From positions 186,001 to 250,000 of the forward strand of contig NZ_VCNM01000002.1 of assembly GCF_007671725.1 (NCBI RefSeq): a stretch of DNA of 64,000 nt, read 5' to 3'. The DNA is from Halorubrum depositum (lineage in GTDB: Archaea; Halobacteriota; Halobacteria; Halobacteriales; Haloferacaceae). Position numbers and translations under genes: made by a program. Shown here in pieces: positions 44,364 to 53,207 of the stretch. The notes under the pieces were generated by a model. That model was not told where the DNA came from and did not search any database. It was given only the letters and a program-made list of their open reading frames with translations. Positions within the stretch are counted from its first letter, which is position 1. Every line of letters starts with the position of its first letter.

Positions 44364-44452
44364 GCCCGTTCGTCCGGGACGGGCGCTCTTAAGGGTGGTT
44401 GAACGGGACGGCGTCGACGGCGGCCCCGCGCCACCGATTCCGCGAGCACGTA

Positions 44453-44494
44453 GCCCGCGCGTTCACCGGATGCGTCGCCCGCGCGTTCACCGGA
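44453..44494. repeat. Two-copy 24-bp tandem repeat
   Basis: GCCCGCGCGTTCACCGGA occurs at 44453-44470 and again at 44477-44494, with a 6-base spacer, in the 189-base gap between hisC and the FAH gene. No function can be assigned. Confidence 0.7.
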
Positions 44495-44552
44495 AACCCG
44501 GTGTGCGACCGGGCCGCAGGGAGCGCCGGACGGTGCGAGTTCCGTCCGCCGG

Positions 44553-45296
44553 TCAGGGGACGCGCACGTCGTGTTCGAGGGTCCCGACGCCTTCGATCTC
44601 GACCTCGACCGTGTCGCCGTCGGAGAGCGCGCCCACGCCCTCCGGCGTCCCGGTCGCGATCACGTCGCCGGCCTCCAGCGTGAGGTACGTCGTGATCTCC
44701 TCGATCAGGGTCGGCACGTCGAAGATGAGGTGTTCGCGGTCGCTCGACTGCTTCGTCTCGCCGTTCACCCGGAGCTCGACGCTCGCGTCCGCGGGGACCT
44801 CGTCCGGGGTCGCCATCACGGGCCCGAGCGGCGCGGCGTTGTCGAACGCCTTCCCGCGCACCCAGTTCTGCTCGCGGTTCTGGTCGTCGCGGTTCGAGAC
44901 GTCGTTCATGCAGGTGAAGCCGGCGACGACGTCCATCGCGTCGTCGGCGTCGACGGCCTTGCACTGCTCGCCGATCACGACCGCCAGCTCCGCCTCCCAG
45001 TCGATCCGGTCTTTCCCCTCGGGGACGGTGACCGTGTCGCCGTGGCTCGCCAGCGCGTTCGGCGGCTTCAGGAAGAGGAGCGGGCGGTCCGGCACGTCGT
45101 TGCCGAGCTCGGCCGCGTGGTCGGCGTAGTTGCGTCCGATACAGACGATCTTCGTGGGGTCCGTCGGCGGGAGCACGTCGATCGCGGAGTCGTCGAGCGC
45201 GTACTCGTCGCCGCCGAAGGCGACGGTGTCGGTCGCGGGGTCGTACGTGCCTTCGCGGATCGAGCCGGCCGGATCGCGGAACCGTGCGTGGTGCAT
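44553..45296 (-). CDS. Fumarylacetoacetate hydrolase family protein
   Basis: 247 residues. The FAH barrel motifs are IGRNYADHAAELG, the metal-binding DWEAELAVVIG, and the C-terminal GDVIATGTPEGVG. These match fumarylpyruvate/acylpyruvate hydrolase-like enzymes. The substrate is unknown. A TTTTTAAGA box on the minus strand (about 45317-45326) precedes the ATG by about 25 bases. Confidence 0.93.
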   Translation of the reverse strand: MHHARFRDPAGSIREGTYDPATDTVAFGGDEYALDDSAIDVLPPTDPTKIVCIGRNYADHAAELGNDVPDRPLLFLKPPNALASHGDTVTVPEGKDRIDWEAELAVVIGEQCKAVDADDAMDVVAGFTCMNDVSNRDDQNREQNWVRGKAFDNAAPLGPVMATPDEVPADASVELRVNGETKQSSDREHLIFDVPTLIEEITTYLTLEAGDVIATGTPEGVGALSDGDTVEVEIEGVGTLEHDVRVP

Positions 45297-45350
45297 GTGC
45301 GAGCGATCGGGCGGGGTCTTAAAAAGGGTTGCCGGACGGCGCCGGCCGCG

Positions 45351-46349
45351 TCACTCCCCTTCGCGGTCCGCCGACTCCGAGAGCTCGGTGGGGTGCTCCC
45401 GGTCGCCGGAGCCGGTGTCGGGTGCATCGAGGCCCGGTCCGACCGCATCGAGGTCGGGCCCCTCCCCGGCGGATCCGCCGAACAGCTCCTCGCGGGCGCA
45501 GTCCGCGCAGTAGTGGTTGTGACGGACCGCGTGTGTACGGACCGGCACGCCCGCCACGACCGTCTCGTCGCGCCGTCGACTGACGACTCCGCGCTCGAAG
45601 GGCTCGCCGCAGACGACGCACGGGTCGTCGACGGACTCCGGCGGGCGGACCACTCGGTGGTCGACCGTCTTCAGTCGGCCGAACGCGGTGACCCGGTGGC
45701 GACGCTGTAGGCGCTCTTGGGCCGGCGGCGCCGCGCCCGCGCCGAGGAGGGCGAACGCCAGTCCGACGAGCGCGACGGGCAGGGAGGCGACCTCGAAGGC
45801 GAAAAAGCCGATCCAGCCGCCGACGGCCAGCAGCAGCCCGCTCAGGAGGTACGCGGAGACCGTTCCGAGCCGCCGACTGCGCTCGGAGCGCGAGGGGGCG
45901 CGGACCCGCGTCGAGTCGCCCCGAACCAGCCGGCGCCGCTCGGCCAGCTTCGAGTAGTGCCACCAGCCGTACAGCAGGTTCCCGACGCCGCCCGTGAACA
46001 GCAAAAGGAGGACGTGGACGCCCACCGAGCCGATCTCCCTGTCGACGACGGTGACGCGGTCGCCGTCGTCGCGCTCGATCTCCCACCCGGCGTCGAGGTG
46101 GTCCCGGACGCGGCGACGGAACGCCCGCTCGCTCTCGCCGTCGGCGTCGGGGCGGGACGCGCCGCAGTTCGAGCAGAACCGGTCGTCCGGTTCGAACCGG
46201 TCGCCGCAGTCCGGGCAGTGCGCGGATCGGCCGCCGACGTCGGCGCCGCAGTCCGGACAGAAGCTCGCGTCGGACGGGAGCGACGCGTCGCACGACGGAC
46301 AGACCGACGGCGGGTCGGCGGGGCCGCTGGTCGTGGAGGGCATCTCCAT
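45351..46349 (-). CDS. Zinc-ribbon membrane protein
   Basis: 332 residues. The N-terminus holds three CxxC pairs (CPSC, CPDC, CPDC and FCSNCG) forming double zinc ribbons. Then come a basic segment, two membrane regions (VGVHVLLLLFTGGVGNLLYGWW and the pair around LLSGLLLAVGGWIGFFAFEV) and a C-terminal ribbon (CVVCGEPF and HYCADCA). It is a haloarchaeal-style zinc-ribbon membrane protein with no known partner. The ATG at 46349 is supported by a GATTAACC box about 25 bases upstream; longer frames are shadows. Confidence 0.82.
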   Translation of the reverse strand: MEMPSTTSGPADPPSVCPSCDASLPSDASFCPDCGADVGGRSAHCPDCGDRFEPDDRFCSNCGASRPDADGESERAFRRRVRDHLDAGWEIERDDGDRVTVVDREIGSVGVHVLLLLFTGGVGNLLYGWWHYSKLAERRRLVRGDSTRVRAPSRSERSRRLGTVSAYLLSGLLLAVGGWIGFFAFEVASLPVALVGLAFALLGAGAAPPAQERLQRRHRVTAFGRLKTVDHRVVRPPESVDDPCVVCGEPFERGVVSRRRDETVVAGVPVRTHAVRHNHYCADCAREELFGGSAGEGPDLDAVGPGLDAPDTGSGDREHPTELSESADREGE

Positions 46350-46514
46350 CCCGTAGACGCCCGGGACGGTTAATCGCTTTCGCCGCCGTCTCGCTCGCCC
46401 GGGCCGCGATCGCGTCTCGTCGCCGGTGGCCCGCCGTCGCGTCGCCACGACCGCAGGCCCGTCTTCCGCGGCGTCGGCTTTTATTACTGTTCGCCGAGAG
46501 GATCCAGACGAACC

Positions 46515-47240
46515 ATGGAACTCACCTGGCACGGTCACTCGACGTGGCACGTCGTCGTCGACGACACGGAGCTCCTGATCGATCCGTACTTCGACAACCC
46601 GAAGACCGACGTCGACCCGGAGGAGCTCGACCCCGACTACCTCCTCTTGACCCACGGACACACGGACCACATCGCCGACGCCGACCGCTTCGAGGGCGCG
46701 ACCGTCGTCGCCACCCCGGAGCTCACCGGCTACGTCCAGGACACGTTCGGCCACGAGCACACGCTCCCCGCCGGCGGGATGAACATCGGCGGCACCGTCG
46801 AGTGCGGCGACGCGTGGGTGACGATGGTCCGCGCGGACCACTCGAACGGGATCGACACCGGGTACGGCACCTCCGGCGGGATGCCGACCGGCTTCGTCAT
46901 CGGGGACAAGAAGCCGACCCAGGAGTCCGACCCCGACTGCACGACGTTCTACCACGCGGGCGACACCGCGCTGATGTCCGAGATGGTCGACGTGATCGCC
47001 CCGTACCTGGAGCCGGACGCCGCCGCGCTCCCCGCCGGCGACCACTTCACGATGGGGCCAGCGGGCGCCGGCATCGCCGCCGACTGGGTGGGCGCCGACG
47101 TGGTGTTCCCGATGCATTACGACACGTTCGGACCGATCGAGATCGAGACGCGGGAGTTCGTCAACGAGGTGAAGGCCGCGGGCGCCGCCGCCGAGCCCGT
47201 CGTCCTCGAGGGCGACGAGACGTACGTGCTGGAGTCGTAG
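46515..47240 (+). CDS. Metal-dependent hydrolase of the metallo-beta-lactamase fold (UPF0173-like)
   Basis: 241 residues. The metal-binding THGHTDH motif lies near residue 55, with WHGHSTWHV at the start and the downstream histidines in [17 protein letters not shown] and FPMHYDTFG. This is the UPF0173 pattern. It starts after a TTTTATT box about 30 bases upstream. It has no operon neighbour and the substrate is not known. Confidence 0.9.
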   Translation: MELTWHGHSTWHVVVDDTELLIDPYFDNPKTDVDPEELDPDYLLLTHGHTDHIADADRFEGATVVATPELTGYVQDTFGHEHTLPAGGMNIGGTVECGDAWVTMVRADHSNGIDTGYGTSGGMPTGFVIGDKKPTQESDPDCTTFYHAGDTALMSEMVDVIAPYLEPDAAALPAGDHFTMGPAGAGIAADWVGADVVFPMHYDTFGPIEIETREFVNEVKAAGAAAEPVVLEGDETYVLES

Positions 47241-47262
47241 CCGGTCGATCGGCCGCGTTCCG

Positions 47263-47268
47263 TTTTTT
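47263..47268 (+). terminator. T-run terminator after the MBL-fold hydrolase
   Basis: Six T, 22 bases after the stop codon and about 70 bases before the next gene. Confidence 0.5.
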
Positions 47269-47338
47269 CGAGGATTCCGCCGGTGCGAACGTGATTGATG
47301 GCAACCTTTAGGCCGCGGCGAGCCCTCTGTCGACGCGT

Positions 47339-47737
47339 ATGTCTGACATCCAGACGTCGACCGTCTCCGAGGAAGGGTACGCCTGCACGAGTCAGGTCGG
47401 CGACTTCGACCTGCAGATCGACGCGACCGACGAGACGGGACCGAACCCGAACGCCGCGCTCGTCGCGACGTACGCCTCCTGTTACCTCCCCGCATTCCGC
47501 GTGGGCGGGAGCCAGCGCGGCGAGGAGGACCTCGGGAAGATCCAGATCGACGCGAGCGCCGATCTCGACGACGACGACGACCTGGAGGCCATCGCCTTCG
47601 ACGTCCACGTCGAGGCCGACCTCGACGACGAGACCGCGTCCGAGATCGCCGAGCGCGCCGAGGGGATCTGTCACGTCCACAGCGCGCTGCGCGAGGGGCT
47701 CCACGCCGACATCAGCGTCTACCCCGGCGCGTTCTGA
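47339..47737 (+). CDS. OsmC/Ohr family protein
   Basis: 132 residues. It has the two OsmC-fold cysteines, in TYASCYLPAF (near residue 48) and GICHVHSAL (near residue 112), which reduce organic hydroperoxides in this family. It is leaderless, with an AACCTTTAGG box about 30 bases upstream. It stands alone between the MBL hydrolase and a convergent sensor kinase. Confidence 0.9.
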   Translation: MSDIQTSTVSEEGYACTSQVGDFDLQIDATDETGPNPNAALVATYASCYLPAFRVGGSQRGEEDLGKIQIDASADLDDDDDLEAIAFDVHVEADLDDETASEIAERAEGICHVHSALREGLHADISVYPGAF

Positions 47738-47789
47738 GGAACCGCCGACCGCGACCCGTTTTCGCTTCTCGCCGCACTCGTAGGAACGC

Positions 47790-50378
47790 CTACGGCGAGC
47801 CGACCTCGTCGGCGCCGTCGACGAGATCGACCCCGCGGAACTCGAAGCGCGCCCCGCCCGACTCGCTCTCGGTCAGCGTGACCGTCCAGCCGTGGGCCCC
47901 GGCGATGCGCTCCACGATCGCGAGCCCGAACCCGGTACCGGTCTCGGAGGTCGTGCGCCCGTTCTCGAACACCTCCTCGCGGCGCTCCTCGGGGATCCCC
48001 GGCCCGTCGTCGGCGACGTAGAAGCCGTCGTCGAGGTCTCCGACGACGACCCGCCCCCCGCCGTGTTCCGCGCTGTTCCGAAAGAGGTTCTCCAGGAGTC
48101 GCTTCAGGCGGTCGCGGTCCGCGAGCACCGCTCCGGTAACCTCGAAGGAGACGTCGAGAGCGTTCGCGTGGCCCCCGTCCCCGCCGGACGCGGCGCCCCC
48201 GAGCGGCTCGAACTCGCCCGCGTCGTACCGGTCCGCCAGCTCGTCGACGGCGACCGGCTCGACCGGCCCCACGGCGTCGCCCTGTCTGGCGAGCGTGAGG
48301 ACGTCCTCGATCAGCCGCTCCATCTCGTCGAGCGCCCGATCACAGCGATCGAAGTAGGACTCCTCGCCCGTCTCCCTGGCGAGCCGGAGGTAGCCGGAGA
48401 GCACGTTGAGGGGGTTCCGGAGGTCGTGCGAGACGATGGAGGCGAACTCGTCGAGCCGCTCGTTCTCGCGCTCGATCCTGCGCTCGTACGCCTTCCGTTC
48501 CGAGATATCACGGCTCGTGGCGAGGAACCGATCCTCGCCGTGGACGTCTATCCGGCGCACGTGGACCTCGGCGGGGAACGTCGTTCCGTCGGCCCGCGCG
48601 AACGTCGTCTCCAGGCGGATGGTCTCGTCCATCTCGATCTCCTTCCACATCTCGACGGCCTCGTCGGGGTCCATCTCCCGGTCGACGTCCCACACCTTCA
48701 TCCCGGACAGCGCCTCGCGGTCGTAGCCGAGCTCCGTCGTCATCGCTCGGTTCACGTCGAGTATCTCCCCCGTTTCGTCGTGGATGTCGATCATGTCGGG
48801 GGAGCCGTCGTAGAGCGCCTCCAGCCGCGCCGAGGTGCGTTCGAGGCGGCGCTGGCGACGCCGCTGCTCGGTCACGTCCCGCGAGATCCCCAGGACGCCG
48901 TCGAACTCGCCGTCGATGACGAGGCGGCGCAGTCCGAAGTCGACGATCGTCTCCGGTCGACCGGGGAAGTCGAGGTCGGTCGTCCCCGTGAGCGTCGCGA
49001 GGTCGCCGTCGACGAGCGCCGCGAACGGGTCGCCGTCGCGGGTCTCGCGGATCCGGTCGATCAGCCGGCTCCGCCGACCGACCAACTCCTCGCGGGACGT
49101 CTCGTACACGTCGGCGATGCGGTCGTTGACGAGCTCGAAGCGCCCGTCGGCGTCGTAGACGGCCACCGAGTCGGGGAGGTCGTCGACCAGCCGCCGGTAG
49201 CGTTCGAGGTCGCGCTCGCGCTCCTTCTCCGCCGTCACGTCGATGTGGATCCCCACGGCGCGCACCGGCTCCCCGTCCTCGTCGCGCTCGACGACGCGGC
49301 CCCGGTCCCGGATCCACCGCCACTCGCCGGACTTCGATCGCATCCGGTGGTCGCACTGGTAGTGCTCGGTCTCGCCGGCGAAGTGCGCCTCCAGCGCCGA
49401 CCACGCCCCGTCGATGTCGTCCGGGTGGACGCGGTCCTCCCACTCCGAGAGCTCGAAGGAGATCTCGGAGCGGTCGTAGCCCAGCATCGCGGCCCACCGC
49501 TCGTCGAACCGGACCTCGTCGGTGCGGAGGTCCCAGTCCCAGACGCCGACGTCGGCTCCCTCGACCGCGAGCCGGAGCCGCTCGGAGAGCTCGCGGAGCT
49601 CGCGCTCGCGCTCCTTCTCCTCGGTCACGTCGCGGAAGTAGACGGAGAGTCCCGTCGCCGAGGGGTAGACGCTGATAGCGAGGTCGGCGCCGAGCGCGTC
49701 GAAGCGGTACTCGAACTCGCGGGGCTCACCCTCCGCCATCGCCGTCCGGAGCTCCTCCTCGAGGACCGTCCCGCGGACGCCGGGGAACCGCTCCCAGATC
49801 GGGTCGCCGAGGAGGTCGGCGGCGTCGCGCTCGAGCATCTCCTTGGCCCGCTCGTTGAGGTACGTGAGACGCCACTCGCCGTCGATCCCGCAGAACGCGT
49901 CCGTCATCCGGTCGAGGTGCTCCGCGAGCCGTCGGTCGGTTCGCGCCTCCGACACGGCGCCCGCGATCCGCGACGCGAGCGTCGCGTAGGGTTCGTCGAC
50001 GCCGTTCTTCGGGAGGTACGCGTCGGCGCCCGCGGCGACCGCCTCGCTCGCCACCCGCTCGGACCCGCGACCGGTGAACAGCACGAACGGGAGGTCTCCG
50101 CAGCGCTCGCGAACGGTTCTGAGGAGTTCGATCCCGTCGCCCCCGGACATCTCGTAGTCGCTGACGACGCAGTCGAACGTCCCCGACTCGACCGCGGTCA
50201 GCGCCTCGGTCGGATCGGTCTCGGGCGTCACGTCGAACCGGTCGTCGCGCGCCTCGACGAGCGACGCCGCGGTGTCCGCGAACCCCGGCTCGTCGTCGAC
50301 GAGGAGGACTCGGATCCGGTCCGGAGAGCTTCCCGCGGCCGCGACCGACGTCGATCCGTCCGGGTCCCCACCTGTCAT
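47790..50378 (-). CDS. Hybrid sensor: receiver-PAS(x4)-histidine kinase
   Basis: 862 residues. A receiver domain lies at about 18-135 (VLLVDDEPGFADTA; phosphoacceptor Asp in CVVSDYEM). Four PAS/PAC modules follow at roughly 150-270, 275-395, 400-520 and 530-650. The kinase H box is SIVSHDLRNPLNV (His near 668), the N box LLENLFRNSAEHG, and the ATP boxes VADDGPGIPEE and TGFGLAIV. There are no membrane segments, so it is a cytoplasmic sensor. It has no adjacent response regulator. A GTGTACAC palindrome lies at 50385-50392, just upstream of the ATG. Confidence 0.93.
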   Translation of the reverse strand: MTGGDPDGSTSVAAAGSSPDRIRVLLVDDEPGFADTAASLVEARDDRFDVTPETDPTEALTAVESGTFDCVVSDYEMSGGDGIELLRTVRERCGDLPFVLFTGRGSERVASEAVAAGADAYLPKNGVDEPYATLASRIAGAVSEARTDRRLAEHLDRMTDAFCGIDGEWRLTYLNERAKEMLERDAADLLGDPIWERFPGVRGTVLEEELRTAMAEGEPREFEYRFDALGADLAISVYPSATGLSVYFRDVTEEKERERELRELSERLRLAVEGADVGVWDWDLRTDEVRFDERWAAMLGYDRSEISFELSEWEDRVHPDDIDGAWSALEAHFAGETEHYQCDHRMRSKSGEWRWIRDRGRVVERDEDGEPVRAVGIHIDVTAEKERERDLERYRRLVDDLPDSVAVYDADGRFELVNDRIADVYETSREELVGRRSRLIDRIRETRDGDPFAALVDGDLATLTGTTDLDFPGRPETIVDFGLRRLVIDGEFDGVLGISRDVTEQRRRQRRLERTSARLEALYDGSPDMIDIHDETGEILDVNRAMTTELGYDREALSGMKVWDVDREMDPDEAVEMWKEIEMDETIRLETTFARADGTTFPAEVHVRRIDVHGEDRFLATSRDISERKAYERRIERENERLDEFASIVSHDLRNPLNVLSGYLRLARETGEESYFDRCDRALDEMERLIEDVLTLARQGDAVGPVEPVAVDELADRYDAGEFEPLGGAASGGDGGHANALDVSFEVTGAVLADRDRLKRLLENLFRNSAEHGGGRVVVGDLDDGFYVADDGPGIPEERREEVFENGRTTSETGTGFGLAIVERIAGAHGWTVTLTESESGGARFEFRGVDLVDGADEVGSP

Positions 50379-50428
50379 TCGTAAGTGTACACCTGATCCG
50401 ACATGTTAACCGTTCCGTCTTCGGCCCG

Positions 50429-50614
50429 TCACGCCCCCGCGTACTCGGCGACCGCGCTCGACGCGACGTAGCCGATGGCGGCGACGACGAGCCCCGCGAC
50501 GAGCGCGAGCGCGAACTCCCGACCCACCGCGTACGCCAGCAGGAACCCGACCATGCCGGCGCCGTTCGCGCACAACAGGCGGAGCGTTCGGTAGCTCGGC
50601 TCGCGGGTGGACAT
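50429..50614 (-). CDS. Small membrane protein, unrecognised
   Basis: 61 residues: a basic start (STREPSYRTLR) and two hydrophobic segments (LLCANGAGMVGFLLAYAVG and FALALVAGLVVAAIGYVASS). A GGCTTTTGCC box lies about 25 bases upstream. It resembles many haloarchaeal short membrane proteins; no function is proposed. Confidence 0.7.
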   Translation of the reverse strand: MSTREPSYRTLRLLCANGAGMVGFLLAYAVGREFALALVAGLVVAAIGYVASSAVAEYAGA

Positions 50615-50709
50615 ACCCCTCCTACGCGGGCTCGGGGCAAAAGCCCTGAGTCGTCGGCAGTCCGCGGTCGGTCCGGAGGTTTAAGCGAGGTTACGCGGCC
50701 AGCGCACCC

Positions 50710-51105
50710 GTGCGACTTCGCGAGCGACGACCGCGGGAACCGCCGAGGGCGCGCCGCCGCGACCGCGATCCGGAGGGATCGGAAGACCGCCCGAAACGCG
50801 GCGGTGGCGGAACGCCGGCGCGCTCGGGACGACGCGCCGGACCGAGCGCGTCCGGCCCGCGACCCGCCGCGGGCGGGATCGTCGGGGTCGTCTCCGCGTT
50901 CGGCGAGGCGATGGCGGTCCTCGCCGCGGTTGCCGGGCTGGTCGCGCCGGTCGCGCCGGCCGCCGGGACGGATCCGCTCCCGCCCGGCGCGGTCGCGCTG
51001 CCGAACTGGGCACCCCTCGTCGCCGCCGCGGTCGCGTTCGCGGCCTGTTGGCTGGCCGCGATCGGCGCGGCGCACGCGCTCGCGACGGCGTTCGGGCGAC
51101 GGTGA
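50710..51105 (+). CDS. Possible small membrane protein with arginine-rich N-terminus
   Basis: 131 residues. The first 55 residues are Arg/Pro-rich; two hydrophobic segments follow (GIVGVVSAFGEAMAVLAAVA and LVAAAVAFAACWLAAIGAAHA). It would start at a GTG 24-30 bases after a GGTTTAAGC box (50679-50686), which supports a leaderless gene. The arginine-rich part is not typical of haloarchaeal proteins, so the true start could be internal. Confidence 0.5.
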   Translation: MRLRERRPREPPRARRRDRDPEGSEDRPKRGGGGTPARSGRRAGPSASGPRPAAGGIVGVVSAFGEAMAVLAAVAGLVAPVAPAAGTDPLPPGAVALPNWAPLVAAAVAFAACWLAAIGAAHALATAFGRR

Positions 51106-51245
51106 CTCGGTCGGCACCGCCCGGAGCCGGTCGCGCGGCGCTATACGCCCGAAGCCGAGCGCTCGCCGTCGACCGCGCCGGGAGCGCGTCCGAGGGCATC
51201 GCCGCCGGAGAGGGGTTGAAAGGGATCCGGGCCGAATGGATTCGT

Positions 51246-51944
51246 ATGGGAATGAAAGGCGACGGCGAGGCGGAGCTTCACGAGATCGACCGGTTCGACG
51301 GCGGCGTCGGCTGGATCGCGTATCCCGAGGAGGCGATGGAGCGCGCGAGCCACGCGGTCGCGGTGCCGAACGAGGAGAGCGACGCCGACGACGTCTGGGT
51401 GTTCGACCCGGTCGACGCCCCCGAGCTCGACGACCTGCTCGCGGAGCTCGGCGATGTGGCCGGCGTCGTCGTCGGGCTCGACCGCCACAAGCGGGACAGC
51501 GCCGCGATCGCGACCCGCCACGGCGTCTCGGTGTGGGTCCCCGAGTGGATGACGGGCGTCGCGAGCGACCTCGACGCGCCGGTCGAGCGGTTCGGCGATC
51601 GGCTGGCCGACACCGGCTTCGAGGCGTTCCGGGTCCGCGACTCCTCGCTGCCGCCGTGGCAGGAGGCCGGGTTCTTCGACGGCGAGACCCTGATCGTCCC
51701 GGAGTCGCTCGGCACCTCGTCGTACTTCCGCGGCGACCGCGAGCGGATCGGCGTCCACCCGATGCTCCGGCTGACGCCGCCGACGGCTGCGCTCTCGGGC
51801 CGTGACCCGGACCGCGTGCTGGTCGGGCACGGCGTCGGCGTGCTCGACGGCGCGGCGATCGCGGTCGAGGACGCGCTCTCGAACTCGCGGGGGAAGGCGC
51901 CGGGGCTCTACGCGAAGACGCTCCGGTCGGCGATCGGGATCTGA
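51246..51944 (+). CDS. Conserved protein, possibly a degenerate metallo-beta-lactamase fold
   Basis: 232 residues. It has VVVGLDRHKRDSAAIATRHG where an MBL protein would have HxHxDH, and LVGHGVGVLDGAA near the end, resembling the final MBL histidine block. Most metal ligands are absent, so hydrolase activity is doubtful. The ATG at 51246 was used (another lies two codons on). The next gene begins 2 bases after the stop, so the two are probably co-transcribed. I do not recognise a named family. Confidence 0.7.
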   Translation: MGMKGDGEAELHEIDRFDGGVGWIAYPEEAMERASHAVAVPNEESDADDVWVFDPVDAPELDDLLAELGDVAGVVVGLDRHKRDSAAIATRHGVSVWVPEWMTGVASDLDAPVERFGDRLADTGFEAFRVRDSSLPPWQEAGFFDGETLIVPESLGTSSYFRGDRERIGVHPMLRLTPPTAALSGRDPDRVLVGHGVGVLDGAAIAVEDALSNSRGKAPGLYAKTLRSAIGI

Positions 51945-51946
51945 GC

Positions 51947-52360
51947 GTGATCCACGTCACGCGCGACCTGTTGACGGTGCTCCTCGAACGCGCCGCCGAG
52001 CGCGACCCGGGCGAGACGAACCTCAGGCTGTCGGCCACGCGCGCCGGCGACTTCGAGACCGACACCGGTCTCGACCCGGAGACGCCCGTGTTGACGCATT
52101 TCACGCCGGACGTCGGCGGGTCGGTGAACGCGGTGTTCGGCGTCGACCTCGGCACCCCGGCGGGTCACGGCGGAGCGCGGTTCCTCTCGCACCCGGACGG
52201 GTTCCTCGGCGTGTCGAAGACGGACGACCTCGCCGCCGTCGTGCTCGTCGCCGTCCCCCCGTACGACGACGAGAGCGTCGCCGCGTTCGACCGCTCGGGC
52301 GACGGGATGGGGCTCGCCGTGGTCGACGCGGCGCCGCCCGAGGAGTCGATCCCGGAGTGA
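51947..52360 (+). CDS. Unrecognised protein co-transcribed with the MBL-like gene
   Basis: 137 residues starting at a GTG 2 bases after the preceding stop. It reads as an alpha/beta protein (MIHVTRDLLTVLLERAAERD, VLTHFTPDVGGSVNAVFGVD, LAAVVLVAVPPYDDES) without clear catalytic motifs. The acidic composition fits a real haloarchaeal protein. No function is proposed. Confidence 0.68.
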   Translation: MIHVTRDLLTVLLERAAERDPGETNLRLSATRAGDFETDTGLDPETPVLTHFTPDVGGSVNAVFGVDLGTPAGHGGARFLSHPDGFLGVSKTDDLAAVVLVAVPPYDDESVAAFDRSGDGMGLAVVDAAPPEESIPE

Positions 52361-52449
52361 GCCGCCCGGGAGCGGCTTCCGGAGCGGGTCGACGAGCGGA
52401 CGCGGCGCGAGCATGGGTTTAAAAAGGACCGAGCGAGTACTCACCGCCG

Positions 52450-52776
52450 ATGGCAGCACGCCCACCCGGCGGCGGCGGTTCCTCCGAGCCCGACGCGATC
52501 GAGTTCGGCATCGCCGTGCTCGACGAGCGGGTCGAGGAGGCCGGCGTCTCGTTTCCCGCGACCGGCGAGGAGATCGTCGACGCGCTCGACGACGGCGCGA
52601 TCCCGTACGACGCCAAGGGACGGACGATCCGCCTCTCCGAGGCGCTGGAACAGGTACCCCAGACCGAGTTCAAGAACGAGACCGAATTCCTCGACGCCCT
52701 CTACCCGGTGTTCGACCGCAAGCGCCGGGAGGGCGGCGGCTTCCTCACCAGCCTCCGCGACGCGCTCCCCTTTTGA
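52450..52776 (+). CDS. Small acidic protein, unrecognised
   Basis: 108 residues. After a Gly/Pro-rich start it has FPATGEEIVDALDDGAIPYD and LSEALEQVPQTEFKNETEF, a helical domain of about 70 residues. A TTTAAAAAG box at 52418-52426 lies 24-32 bases before the ATG, so expression is well supported. It converges with the PRC-barrel gene. Confidence 0.72.
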   Translation: MAARPPGGGGSSEPDAIEFGIAVLDERVEEAGVSFPATGEEIVDALDDGAIPYDAKGRTIRLSEALEQVPQTEFKNETEFLDALYPVFDRKRREGGGFLTSLRDALPF

Positions 52777-52780
52777 ATAG

Positions 52781-53086
52781 CTACGCGGACTGGCCGATCT
52801 CGACTTCCTCGTCCTCCTCGCTCCCGGTGTCGAGCCGTTCGATGACGTCGTTGATCAGCACGACGTCGCCGACGGCGCGGACCCATCGGTAGGGGACGAT
52901 GACGCCCGTGTTCCCGTCGACGCGCCCGGCGAACAGCTCGTGATTGAGCTCCGCGAGCGCGAGCCCGGTCACCGACCGCGCGTCCAGATCGAGGCGCACG
53001 TCCTCGATCTCCCCGACGAAGACGCCGTTGTTCGAGTACACCTCACGACCGACGAGCGACGTGATCTCCTGTGGAGCCGCGTTCAT
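52781..53086 (-). CDS. PRC-barrel protein (possible CdpB-type cell-division factor)
   Basis: 101 residues. The PRC-barrel core covers LVGREVYSNNGVFVGEIEDV through VIVPYRWVRAVGDVVLINDVI, then an acidic tail. Short PRC-barrel proteins such as CdpB act with SepF in haloarchaeal cell division; others bind RNA or ribosome-maturation factors, so the assignment is tentative. The ATG at 53086 follows a CTTAATAG box (53109-53116), supporting it over a GTG five codons upstream. Confidence 0.82.
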   Translation of the reverse strand: MNAAPQEITSLVGREVYSNNGVFVGEIEDVRLDLDARSVTGLALAELNHELFAGRVDGNTGVIVPYRWVRAVGDVVLINDVIERLDTGSEEDEEVEIGQSA

Positions 53087-53207
53087 ATGAGATACGGTCA
53101 CGAGCGCGCCTATTAAGCGTTCGTTGTCGAACGACGCCCGTCAGACGCGGGTCGGGCGTTCGCGAGGTCACCCTCCCCATCGCCGAGGCCACCCTCCCCG
53201 TCACGCC

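Noticed and set aside
44399-44552. Short frames in the hisC/FAH gap
   Set aside because: They arise from the 24-bp repeat and GC bias; no start context or family match.
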